From Candidatus Polarisedimenticola svalbardensis (GTDB lineage: Bacteria; Acidobacteriota; Polarisedimenticolia; Polarisedimenticolales; Polarisedimenticolaceae): 39,295 nt of DNA. The stretch covers positions 1 to 39,295 of the forward strand of contig JACXWD010000021.1 in the NCBI GenBank assembly GCA_014764515.1. Reading direction: 5' to 3'. Below the pieces are notes generated by a model. That model had not been told where the DNA came from and did no database searches. It was given only the letters and a program-made list of their open reading frames with translations. Both the position numbers and the translations under genes were made by a program. Of the stretch, positions 32,201 to 39,295 are shown one piece after another (the stretch's first letter is position 1; every line of letters starts with the position of its first letter).

Positions 32201-32216
32201 TAAAATACGGATGCGA
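32201..32216 (+). promoter_or_regulatory. candidate -10 box with near-leaderless start of mmuM
   Basis: TAAAAT (32201-32206) is 9 nt before ATG 32216, and no Shine-Dalgarno is present. It predicts a leader of 0-4 nt. No -35 match was found. Confidence 0.4.
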
Positions 32217-33166
32217 TGAAAACTCCCAAGGACAGCCCGTTTCACCTGTTTCTGGAGCGGCAGGGCGTCATGATCCTGGATGGCGGCCTGGCTACCGAAC
32301 TGGAGGCGGCCGGCGCCGATCTCTCCGGCGACCTTTGGTCCGCCCGGCTGCTCGCCGCCGACCCGGCCCGGATCCGTAGCGCTCACCTGGCTTTTCTGGA
32401 GGCCGGCGCCGATTGCATCGTCTCGGCCAGCTACCAGGCGACAGTGGCCGGGTTTGTTCAGGACGGGTGTTCCCCGGAGGAGGCCGAGGCGCTGGTGCTG
32501 CTTTCGGTGGAACTGGCAGTGCAGACCCGGGACCTGTTCTGGTCCGGGATCCGAGGCGGGGAGAGCCGGATCCGTCCCCTGGTGGCCGCTTCCATCGGGC
32601 CTTATGGCGCCTATCTTGCCGACGGCTCCGAGTACACCGGTCGTTACGCCATCGGCGAGGAGGAACTGTACCGGTTTCACAAGAGCCGCTGGGACCTTCT
32701 GGCGGCTGCCGGCGCCGACCTTCTGGCGTGCGAGACGATCCCGTCGCTCATGGAGACCGGCGTCCTTTGCCGCCTCATGGAGGAGTGTCCCGGGCCGGGG
32801 GCCTGGTTCACCTTTTCGTGCCGGGACGGCCGGCACCTGCGGGACGGATCGGAGCTGGGCGAGGCTGTCCGAATGGTCTCCGGCCTACCTGGTGTTGCCG
32901 GTGTAGGTGTGAACTGCGTCGACCCGGCCCAGGCTCCTGCAATGATCCGGACCGTGAAAGCCCACAGCTCCCTCCCGATCCTGGTGTACCCGAACTCGGG
33001 AGAGCGCTGGGATGCCGGGAACCGGTGCTGGGCCGGGAGTCGGGACGATTTTCAGGCTGAGGTTTGGGTCGAAGCCGGCGCCAGTCTGATCGGAGGCTGT
33101 TGCCGGGTGGGGCCGGAGGAGATACGACGGATTAGGGCAGCACTGCTCGCAACACCTTTAGCGTAG
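32216..33166 (+). CDS. mmuM: homocysteine S-methyltransferase (MmuM/YagD type)
   Basis: The 316-aa enzyme transfers a methyl group from S-methylmethionine or SAM to homocysteine, forming methionine. It has ILDGGLATELEAAGADL (20-36), the zinc-binding Cys234 (GVGVNC) and Cys295-Cys296 (GGCCRVGP), and VAASIGPYGAYLADGSEY, all landmarks of the stand-alone Hcy-methyltransferase family; the protein is too short for MetH. ATG 32216 is the only sensible start; the ATG at 32211 hits a stop at once. Its last 35 bp overlap the 3' end of convergent mutY. No SAM or cobalamin riboswitch was seen upstream. Confidence 0.93.
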   Translation: MKTPKDSPFHLFLERQGVMILDGGLATELEAAGADLSGDLWSARLLAADPARIRSAHLAFLEAGADCIVSASYQATVAGFVQDGCSPEEAEALVLLSVELAVQTRDLFWSGIRGGESRIRPLVAASIGPYGAYLADGSEYTGRYAIGEEELYRFHKSRWDLLAAAGADLLACETIPSLMETGVLCRLMEECPGPGAWFTFSCRDGRHLRDGSELGEAVRMVSGLPGVAGVGVNCVDPAQAPAMIRTVKAHSSLPILVYPNSGERWDAGNRCWAGSRDDFQAEVWVEAGASLIGGCCRVGPEEIRRIRAALLATPLA

Positions 33167-34199
33167 CCCCGGAAACCGGGGTGACGTCCAGACGATCCGG
33201 TTCTACCCAGCAGAGTTCTTTTCGGCCGGCCACCCTGCCTCGGGCCAGGGTGCCGTGATACACCGTCAGACGGATTCTACGATTCATGATGCCGTGGGAC
33301 ACCTCTTCGCCCGGCGTCAACGACCGGACTTCCAGGCCGTGTCGATCCAGCAGATGCGCGGCGAGCTCTGCGCTGCCGTCAGCGCCATTCCGGTGTTCCA
33401 ACGCCGGAAGGTCCCAGAGGCCGCGAAGGGGGGACCGATCACCAGGCTTCTCCAGCAACACCTTGTCACCCCGACCGATGACCGCAACCGCCGCCAGCAC
33501 CTTGACGCCGGCGGCTCTCTTTGCCGGCACCGGGAATTCCCCGGGATTCCCGGAGGCGTATCCTTCACACCAACGCATCACGGGACAGGATCGGCAATCC
33601 GGTTCGGCGGCCGTACAGACCGTCGCTCCCAGTTCCATGAGTGACTGGTTCAGGTCTCCCGGATCGGGTCCTTCCACCAGGCCCCCTGCCAACTCCCAGC
33701 AGGCCGCTTCGTCGGCGCCGGTGCGGTCGCCACGGATCCTGCCGCCGGTGAGACGGGCCAGCACCCTCCTGATGTTCCCGTCCAGGACAGGTTCAGGTTG
33801 ATGGTAGGCGATGCTGGCCACGGCGCCGGCGGTGTACCGGCCCACGCCTGGAATCGACATGAGGTCGGCCACCGCAACCGGCACCGTCGCCTTAAACTCC
33901 CGGATCATCTTTTTGGCGCCGGCCAGGAGGGCCCGGGCGCGACGGTAATAACCGAGACCGGACCATGCGGAGAGCACCTCTTCCTCCGACGCGGCGGCCA
34001 GGGCGGTGATTGTGGGGAAGCGCTCCAGGAACCGTTCGTAGTACGGCAGCACGGTGGCGACCTGGGTCTGCTGCAGCATGATCTCCGAAACCCAGATCGC
34101 GTATGGATCTGTCGTGGATCTCCAGGGCAGGGTCCGGGCGGAACGGCGGTACCACCCAAGGAGCGCCTTGCGGATCGATGCCTGCCTGCCGGCGTTCAA
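33132..34199 (-). CDS. mutY: A/G-specific adenine DNA glycosylase MutY
   Basis: MutY removes adenine mispaired with 8-oxoguanine. The 355-aa protein has the catalytic Glu39 (SEIMLQQTQV), the helix-hairpin-helix LMSIPGVGRYTAGAV (113-127), catalytic Asp140 (VLDGN) and the cluster motif C195-x6-C202-x2-C205-x5-C211 for [4Fe-4S]. The C-terminal Nudix-like domain (VLLEKPGDRSPLRGLWDLPALE) recognises 8-oxoG. The start appears to be TTG 34199 overlapping the ferredoxin stop (TTGA), with GGGA upstream; no closer ATG preserves the N-terminal helices. The 3' end overlaps mmuM by 35 bp. Confidence 0.95.
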   Translation of the reverse strand: MNAGRQASIRKALLGWYRRSARTLPWRSTTDPYAIWVSEIMLQQTQVATVLPYYERFLERFPTITALAAASEEEVLSAWSGLGYYRRARALLAGAKKMIREFKATVPVAVADLMSIPGVGRYTAGAVASIAYHQPEPVLDGNIRRVLARLTGGRIRGDRTGADEAACWELAGGLVEGPDPGDLNQSLMELGATVCTAAEPDCRSCPVMRWCEGYASGNPGEFPVPAKRAAGVKVLAAVAVIGRGDKVLLEKPGDRSPLRGLWDLPALEHRNGADGSAELAAHLLDRHGLEVRSLTPGEEVSHGIMNRRIRLTVYHGTLARGRVAGRKELCWVEPDRLDVTPVSGATLKVLRAVLP

Positions 34200-34525
34200 A
34201 GTTCCCGGTCGGTCCTGGTCATAACGAGGCGCTCCACCACCTCGCCGCCGATCAGGTGCCGTTTGACGATCTCATCCACATCCTCCAGACCGACCTGCAC
34301 GTACCAGACCGCTTCCGGGTAGACCACGATCACCGGCCCCTGGCTGCACTGGTCCAGACATCCGGCTTTGTTGATACGAATTTCCACACTGAGGCCGGCC
34401 TGGGCCACCGCCGTCTTGAGCGCCTGGTGCACGTCCGTTCCTGCCTTCCCGTGGCAGTCCCCCCGTCGATGCCTGGCCGCCCGCTGGTTGATACAGACGA
34501 ATACATGGCGTTTAAAGACCTGCAT
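34196..34525 (-). CDS. thioredoxin-like [2Fe-2S] ferredoxin
   Basis: This 109-aa protein belongs to the thioredoxin-like ferredoxin family. The four cluster ligands are Cys11, Cys24, Cys56 and Cys60 (C-x12-C-x31-C-x3-C), in HVFVCINQR, RGDCHGK and INKAGCLDQCSQGPVIVVYP. It probably acts as a small electron carrier or Fe-S chaperone in the cytoplasm. It is the first gene of a pair with mutY, an Fe-S protein, and the stop and start overlap. No Shine-Dalgarno is present; a perfect TATAAT lies 6 nt before the ATG, so the mRNA is probably leaderless. Confidence 0.9.
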   Translation of the reverse strand: MQVFKRHVFVCINQRAARHRRGDCHGKAGTDVHQALKTAVAQAGLSVEIRINKAGCLDQCSQGPVIVVYPEAVWYVQVGLEDVDEIVKRHLIGGEVVERLVMTRTDREL

Positions 34526-34531
34526 AACGTG

Positions 34532-34537
34532 ATTATA
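34532..34537 (-). promoter_or_regulatory. consensus -10 box, leaderless start of the ferredoxin-mutY operon
   Basis: TATAAT on the minus strand is followed by 6 nt (CACGTT) and the start codon at 34525. Transcription would begin at or within a base of the ATG. No TTGACA-like -35 element is visible. Confidence 0.6.
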
Positions 34538-34632
34538 AGCTGGATTCGGCCTGTCCGTGCTAGCATATCCGGTCGGTTCACGGTCTGCGTGTACCAGGAA
34601 TATGAATCAAACGATCAAGCCCGGAGGATAGA

Positions 34633-34836
34633 ATGCCGATCAAGACTCCCGAACAGTTGAACGAACGGGTCGACATGCTTCAGAAAAAGCTGACGGAGGC
34701 CGGAGACGGAACGGACCCGGTTGCCACCCGCAGGCTGAAAAAGTCGATCCGCCGATCCCAGCGCAAGGCTCGCCGCACTACCGTCTTGCTGGAAAAGAGA
34801 GCAGGAAAGAAGGAAGAGGCGGCGAAGGAAGCCTGA
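34633..34836 (+). CDS. small basic helical protein, unknown function
   Basis: The 67-aa protein is rich in Lys, Arg and Glu and is predicted to be mostly helical (coiled-coil-like): ELNERVDMLQKKLTEAG-type heptads in the first third and RRLKKSIRRSQRKARRTTVLLEKRAGKK after. It could bind nucleic acid or the ribosome; I cannot name a family. GGAGG at good spacing precedes ATG 34633, which strongly supports translation. The Nudix gene begins 6 bp after the stop, so it is the first gene of a small-protein-Nudix-sixA operon. Confidence 0.75.
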   Translation: MPIKTPEQLNERVDMLQKKLTEAGDGTDPVATRRLKKSIRRSQRKARRTTVLLEKRAGKKEEAAKEA

Positions 34837-34842
34837 CCGGTC

Positions 34843-35388
34843 ATGGCCATCGACCGATGGCGCAGGATCCGGTCACGCCTGCTCCAGGACTGCCGCGTGT
34901 TCCGCCTCAACGAGGTCAAGTTCGAGCGCGAAGGCGTCCCGGCGCCGGATCCCTTCTACGTGCTGAACGGACCGGACTGGATCAACGTGATCCCGCTGCT
35001 GGCCGATGATCGTGTGGTCATGATCCGCCAGTACCGCTTCGGAACCGAATCCGAAACCCTGGAAATCCCGGGCGGCATGTGCGACCCGGGAGAAGAACCG
35101 GCAGTAGCGGCACGCCGGGAACTGCTGGAAGAAACCGGGTTCACCGCCGACGCGCTGGTTCCAATCGGCTCTGTTCACCCCAACCCGGCCATCCAGTCCA
35201 ACCGTTGCCACTCGTTCCTGGCCACCGGTCTGAACCGGGAGTCGGAACCGACGCCGGACGCCAACGAAGGTTTCGAAGAGCGCCTGGTCCCGCTTTCCCA
35301 GATCCCGAGCCTGATCGCCGGCGGTGAAATCACCCACTCCCTGGTTGTGGCTGCGTTCTATTTGTTCGGCTCCCGGCAATCAGGATAG
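34843..35388 (+). CDS. Nudix hydrolase, ADP-ribose pyrophosphatase-like
   Basis: The 181-aa hydrolase has a perfect Nudix box at residues 78-100 (G-x5-E-x7-REL-x-EE-x-GF). The preceding VVMIRQYRFGTESETLEIPGG is typical of ADP-ribose/ADP-sugar pyrophosphatases (NudF-like), which cleave nucleotide-sugar diphosphates. HPNPAIQSNRCHSFLA later in the chain is also seen in this subgroup. The precise substrate is unproven. It lies 6 bp after the small basic gene and 7 bp before sixA. Confidence 0.92.
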   Translation: MAIDRWRRIRSRLLQDCRVFRLNEVKFEREGVPAPDPFYVLNGPDWINVIPLLADDRVVMIRQYRFGTESETLEIPGGMCDPGEEPAVAARRELLEETGFTADALVPIGSVHPNPAIQSNRCHSFLATGLNRESEPTPDANEGFEERLVPLSQIPSLIAGGEITHSLVVAAFYLFGSRQSG

Positions 35389-35395
35389 GATCCGA

Positions 35396-35872
35396 ATGGC
35401 CGAATTGCTGATCCTGCGCCACGCCAAGTCCAGCTGGGAGAGTCCCGGTCAGGATGACCACGACAGGCCGCTCAATGACCGGGGGCGTCGTGACGCTCCC
35501 AGGATCGGGGAACTGCTGGCTGCCGAGGGGCTGCTTCCCGATGCGGTCCTGTGCTCGACAGCCTGCCGCACCATGGAGACATGGGGGCTGCTGTCCGCCG
35601 CAGCAGGTTGTGACGTCCAGCCCCTGTACAGGGAAGAGCTGTACCTGGCCCCGGCCGGCGATCTCCTGGAGCAGTTGCAGACCATGCCGGAGTTCTGCCG
35701 GCGGGGGATGATCATCGGCCACAACCCGGGTCTGGAACTGCTGGTGGCGATGCTTGCCGGCCGGAACGTGACCATGCCGACAGCCTCCATGGTTCTGATG
35801 GAGATCGACGGCTCCTGGGAAGCGATTACCTCTGCACGGTTCATCCGGCAGTGGAAACCGAAAGATCTCTAG
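35396..35872 (+). CDS. sixA: phosphohistidine phosphatase SixA-like (histidine phosphatase superfamily)
   Basis: The 158-aa protein has the RH signature LILRHAKSSW (Arg8, His9), the DHDRPLNDRGRRDA segment typical of SixA, and the second catalytic His109 in IIGHNPGLE. SixA removes phosphate from phosphohistidine on HPt or PTS proteins; family members of this length lack extra domains. ATG 35396 is 7 bp after the Nudix stop. A reading that starts earlier in the same frame adds only sequence from inside the Nudix gene. Confidence 0.9.
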   Translation: MAELLILRHAKSSWESPGQDDHDRPLNDRGRRDAPRIGELLAAEGLLPDAVLCSTACRTMETWGLLSAAAGCDVQPLYREELYLAPAGDLLEQLQTMPEFCRRGMIIGHNPGLELLVAMLAGRNVTMPTASMVLMEIDGSWEAITSARFIRQWKPKDL

Positions 35873-35953
35873 ATCCCGGCCCTGTCCTACAGCTCCCACC
35901 CCGGATACACTCATTGTCAGGCCACCGGAAAAGCCGATACGCGGAGGTGCACC

Positions 35954-38900
35954 ATGGGTCTTATGTTGACCGTCCCCTTGTTGATTCTGTCGGCTCTGTT
36001 CGCCGTGGTTCCCATGGCGCCAGGGGAGCCTCCCGCGTCCGGATTCGATCCGTCATGGGACAAAGGGGAAGCCCTGCGCCAGGAAGGTTCCTGTGAGCTG
36101 GCGCTGAAGGCGTACGGCAAGGTAGATCGCGCCTCTCTCCCTGAACAGTCCCAGCGCTGGCTCGATTTCCGGATAGCCGACTGCACGTGGCGGTCACGGG
36201 CCACCACCAACGATCCGGACGACAGCGCCACCCGGGCTGCGCTGGAGCAACTCCGCTCCATGGCAGGGAAGGTGAGCCGTGAACAGGACCGGGATCTGCT
36301 CTGGGCCGAGATCCAGGAATCCCTGGGGGACGCCCAGTGGCAGGTTCGCAATCGCAGTAACTGGTCCACCGGCTGGAACCATTATCACCAGGCGTTGTCC
36401 TGGTGGGCCGGCTCCCGGGACATCGAGCCGGCCAGGGTTCGCTACCTCGGGATCCTCCGCAAGGCGGCCCGGCCGGTCTGGGCCGAGCCTCGCCATTACA
36501 CCTACGGTAGCTACGGCGCCAACATCCCGGTGGAGATGCTGAACAACGCCCTGGAAATTGCCCGTGAACCTGCCGATATCGCCTGGTTGCGGTACCTGCT
36601 GGCCAGCGGCCTGCGCAACAACTCCGGCAACCCGGCGCTGTACCGGCGGACGGTGGACGCGTACGAGGCCGCCCTCCTGGGTGGTCGCGAGCAGGACTGG
36701 TACGACGACGCCCTGTTCAACTACGCCAATTTCCTGCATTCGCCAGGCCGGCCGGTCCTGCTGGAAGAAGGCGGCTATGGCCGCCAGCCGGAGTGGGAGA
36801 AGGCGGTCGAGATCTACACCAGGATCGTGGACGAGTTCAAGGAAGGGGAGACCCGCTACCGGGACGATGCACGAAGGCAGATCACGGAGATCACCGGCAA
36901 AAGTCTCAACGTCATGGTGTCCGGCATGTTCCTGCCCGGCGCCCGGCCGTCCTTCGACGTGGTCTGGCGCAATCTGGACCGCATCGCCATATCGATTCTC
37001 CCGGTGGACCTGGGGTCCGATCTGAAAATAGACAACTGGAAAACACAGAACGATTACCTCAAGGGACTGGACCTGTCCGGGATCGCCCCGGTCCGGTCAT
37101 TCAACCTGGATGGACAGAGGAAAGAGAAGCATGACCCGGGCCGTCGAACGGAAACGCTGGACGAGCCGCTTCCGGAAGGCGCCTACCTGATCCTGGCCGA
37201 GGGTGGGGGACAGGCCAGAAGGGAACTGCTGCTGGTAACCCGTACTGCGGTCATCCTGAAGGTCCGTGACGGCCAGGTCCTGGCCTGGGTCGCCGATGCC
37301 CTGGACGGCGGGCCGGTGCCCGGCGCCACCGTGAACCTGTATATGGGCAGTCGCAACAGAAACCGGCAGGTCTGGAACTCCAGAACGCTGACCGCCGGTG
37401 ATGACGGCATCGCCTGGGCGAGGATCCCGGGGGCCGACCACCACACGCTGTTGGTGACCGCCACCGCAGGCTCCCGCCAGGCGCTGGGAACAGGTCACGT
37501 TCGTGGCCGGCAGGGGCCGGGGAGTGAACGGCGGGACTGGCGCATGTATGTCTTCGCCGACCGCCCGGCGTACCGCCCCGGCGATACGGTCCAGTTCAAG
37601 ACCGTGGCAAGGATCATGGGGGATGACGGCCCGTTTGTTCCGGATCAGGAAGCACTCGATTACAAGATCATGGATTCCCGGGGAACGGTCGTCGCATCCG
37701 GCCGGCTGGACCTGAACCGGTTCGGTTCCGGCTGGGACGAGTTGACCCTGGATTCCGAAGCGGTTCTGGGTGAATACCGTATCCAGTTCAAAAACCCGGA
37801 ACGGTCCGGGTGGATCTACGGCTCGGCCCTGTTCCGGCTGGAAGAGTACAAGCTGCCTGAATTCCAGGTCACCGTGACGCCGCCCATGGAGGACGGCAGC
37901 CCGGTGGTGTTCCGGCCCGGCGACAAGGTGGAAGCCGAGATCGAGGCCGCCTATTACTTTGGCGGCCCGGTGGCCGGCGCCACGGCGGTGGTTACCGTGC
38001 GGCAGGCGCCGCTGTACATCCGGTACCGCCCTCTAAACAAGTTCGCCTGGCTCCACGAGCCGGACAAAGAGGGCCGCGGGATGCCGTACTACGGGGCCGG
38101 GTCGGTGGTGCAGACCATCACCGTGACAACCGGTGAAGACGGCACCGCCAGGGTGTCGTTCCCCACCGAGCCTTACGGCAACCAGGACCTGACCTACACC
38201 CTGGAGGCCCGGGTTACCGACGCTTCCCGCCGGGAAGTCACAGGGACCGGCCGGGTCCGGGTGACGAGGCAACCGTATTTCGTGTTCCTGGAGCCGGTCC
38301 ACAGACTGTTCCGCCCCGGTGACCAGGTGGCGGCGGATATCCGGGCCAGGGACGGCAACGACCGTCCTGTGAAGACAACCGGAACCATGACGGTCTACCG
38401 GGAACGCTGGGAAGAGATCTGGTCTCATCCGGACGGTCCGTGCAGAACCTTGCAGTCCCAGGGTTACCGATCGGAAAAGATCCTGGACGCCAGGGTTGCG
38501 ACCGACGCCGAGGGGAAAGGGGAATTCACCTTCGCCCCGAAAGAAAACGGCTACTACCGCATGGAGTGGAGCAGCGAGCGGTCGGCTGTCGCCCCGGTGG
38601 CCGCATCCACCACCGTATGGGTGACCGACAGCGAGACGGCGGAGATCGGTTACCGCACCGGTGGTGTGGAAATCCTTCTGGACCGGGCAACCTTCACGCC
38701 GGGTGAATCGGCAACGGTCATGCTCGCCTCCGGAACCACCGGACGGCATGTCCTGTTCGGCATCGATCCCGGCGACCTGGATGGCTGGCACGTGGTCACC
38801 ATGGACGGTTCGGTGAAGCTGATGCAGGTGGAGATACAGGATCGCCACACACCGAACATCTTCCTGGACGCCACCCTGCTGTCCGATACCAGGCTGTACC

Positions 38901-39295
38901 AGGATGTTCAGGAACTGGTGGTGCCTCCTGTCCGGCGACTTCTGGATGTGAGCCTGGACCTGGGCCTGGAAGCCTACTTGCCCGGCCAGACAATCGAGGC
39001 GACGGTCACCACACTGGATCACACGGGGAAACCTGTGCCTGCGGAAGTAGCGGTGGGAGTGGTGGATGCCGCTGTCTATGCTATCCAGGCCGACTACGCT
39101 CCCGACCCGCGGCAGTTCTTCTACGGAGACAAACGGCACCATCAGGTCCGGACAGCCGGTACGTTTGCGTGGAAACAGTTCCTCAAACCCCAGCCGGAAT
39201 CGGAACAGAACGAGGCAAAGGATGAACTGAGCAGCCTGGGGTATCTGGGTGGTGGCGCCGAGAGAGGGCGGAGACAGGATCTCTCGGCGAAATCG
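35954..39295 (+). CDS. alpha-2-macroglobulin family protein, 5' part (gene runs past the window end)
   Basis: An open frame of 1114 codons reaches the last base without a stop. The product starts with a signal peptide (MGLMLTVPLLILSALFAVVP) without a lipobox Cys, so it should be secreted or periplasmic rather than a lipoprotein. Residues about 40-300 are helical and TPR-like (LRQEGSCELALKAYGKV, WEKAVEIYTRIVDEFKEGETRYRDDARRQ). Macroglobulin beta-domains follow, with MYVFADRPAYRPGDTVQFKTVA, LEEYKLPEFQVTVTPP, PYFVFLEPVHRLFRPGDQV, LLDRATFTPGESATVML and VAVGVVDAAVYAIQADYAPDP. These match bacterial A2M protease-trapping proteins. The thioester region lies beyond the window, so its presence is unknown. 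GGAGG precedes ATG 35954. Confidence 0.92.
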   Translation, partial: MGLMLTVPLLILSALFAVVPMAPGEPPASGFDPSWDKGEALRQEGSCELALKAYGKVDRASLPEQSQRWLDFRIADCTWRSRATTNDPDDSATRAALEQLRSMAGKVSREQDRDLLWAEIQESLGDAQWQVRNRSNWSTGWNHYHQALSWWAGSRDIEPARVRYLGILRKAARPVWAEPRHYTYGSYGANIPVEMLNNALEIAREPADIAWLRYLLASGLRNNSGNPALYRRTVDAYEAALLGGREQDWYDDALFNYANFLHSPGRPVLLEEGGYGRQPEWEKAVEIYTRIVDEFKEGETRYRDDARRQITEITGKSLNVMVSGMFLPGARPSFDVVWRNLDRIAISILPVDLGSDLKIDNWKTQNDYLKGLDLSGIAPVRSFNLDGQRKEKHDPGRRTETLDEPLPEGAYLILAEGGGQARRELLLVTRTAVILKVRDGQVLAWVADALDGGPVPGATVNLYMGSRNRNRQVWNSRTLTAGDDGIAWARIPGADHHTLLVTATAGSRQALGTGHVRGRQGPGSERRDWRMYVFADRPAYRPGDTVQFKTVARIMGDDGPFVPDQEALDYKIMDSRGTVVASGRLDLNRFGSGWDELTLDSEAVLGEYRIQFKNPERSGWIYGSALFRLEEYKLPEFQVTVTPPMEDGSPVVFRPGDKVEAEIEAAYYFGGPVAGATAVVTVRQAPLYIRYRPLNKFAWLHEPDKEGRGMPYYGAGSVVQTITVTTGEDGTARVSFPTEPYGNQDLTYTLEARVTDASRREVTGTGRVRVTRQPYFVFLEPVHRLFRPGDQVAADIRARDGNDRPVKTTGTMTVYRERWEEIWSHPDGPCRTLQSQGYRSEKILDARVATDAEGKGEFTFAPKENGYYRMEWSSERSAVAPVAASTTVWVTDSETAEIGYRTGGVEILLDRATFTPGESATVMLASGTTGRHVLFGIDPGDLDGWHVVTMDGSVKLMQVEIQDRHTPNIFLDATLLSDTRLYQDVQELVVPPVRRLLDVSLDLGLEAYLPGQTIEATVTTLDHTGKPVPAEVAVGVVDAAVYAIQADYAPDPRQFFYGDKRHHQVRTAGTFAWKQFLKPQPESEQNEAKDELSSLGYLGGGAERGRRQDLSAKS

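Noticed and set aside
32136-32215. SAM or cobalamin riboswitch before mmuM
   Set aside because: The stretch is too short, shows no conserved riboswitch core, and the likely transcript start is at the start codon.

Overview
This window is GC-rich DNA from a Gram-negative bacterium. The evidence for an outer membrane is an LptD lipopolysaccharide translocon, an OprP-type porin ending in Phe, a lipoprotein with a clear lipobox, and a type IV pilin-like protein. Gene density is high, with many ATGA, TTGA and GTGA start/stop overlaps. The mix of a RicT-type PSP1 protein, class I fumarase, a bacterial alpha-2-macroglobulin, a type III polyketide synthase and a 'SLGYLGG'-type tail would fit Acidobacteriota or a deltaproteobacterial lineage. 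That placement is inference; no marker here fixes the phylum. No rRNA, tRNA, CRISPR array, transposase or phage gene was seen.

Layout. 0.2-5.0 kb is housekeeping: smpB (-), divergent ricT and a YeiH-like exporter (+), then a minus-strand operon of a nitrilase-family amidase, nadE and rsmI. A 400-bp gap leads to a primary-type sigma factor (5.4-6.6 kb) with its own terminator. The gap after it (6.7-7.05 kb) holds a cluster of DnaA-box-like 9-mers. 7.05-13.07 kb runs on the plus strand: a small Cys-rich protein, a GNAT acetyltransferase, lptD, an extended SDR, and a membrane protein that looks like a fusion of a phytol/dolichol-kinase-like domain with DUF92. A convergent HAL2-type bisphosphate nucleotidase follows. 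14.2-16.8 kb is a tightly coupled three-gene cassette (type III PKS, isoprenylcysteine-methyltransferase-like enzyme, FAD oxidoreductase) with the gene order of the Streptomyces srsABC phenolic-lipid operon.

17.7-23.6 kb is a phosphate locus: a divergent PP2C phosphatase, an OprP-like porin, two CYTH/triphosphate-tunnel proteins (one canonical, one very divergent), an SLC13/DASS transporter, a DUF47 PhoU-like protein and a PiT permease. This is the best candidate for an undescribed system: outer-membrane uptake, inner-membrane transport and possible polyphosphate/triphosphate metabolism in one run. It recalls the yeast combination of VTC (a tunnel enzyme) with Pho91 (a DASS transporter).

23.7-27.6 kb has an alpha/beta hydrolase, a small membrane protein, a PBP4-type peptidase and an arsenic module: arsM with a MarR regulator carrying two Cys-Cys pairs, behind a strong promoter overlapped by a 29-bp palindrome. 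27.6-32.0 kb is on the minus strand: fumarase, an OB-like lipoprotein, a pilin and an unrecognised membrane protein. 32.0-35.9 kb has an inverted pair of dispersed 37-38 bp repeats (third copy beside smpB), mmuM, mutY with a thioredoxin-like ferredoxin, a small basic protein, a Nudix hydrolase and SixA. From 35.95 kb to the end is the 5' part of an alpha-2-macroglobulin gene.

Genome-wide style: several genes without a Shine-Dalgarno have a TANNNT box only 6-10 nt before the ATG, which suggests frequent leaderless transcription.
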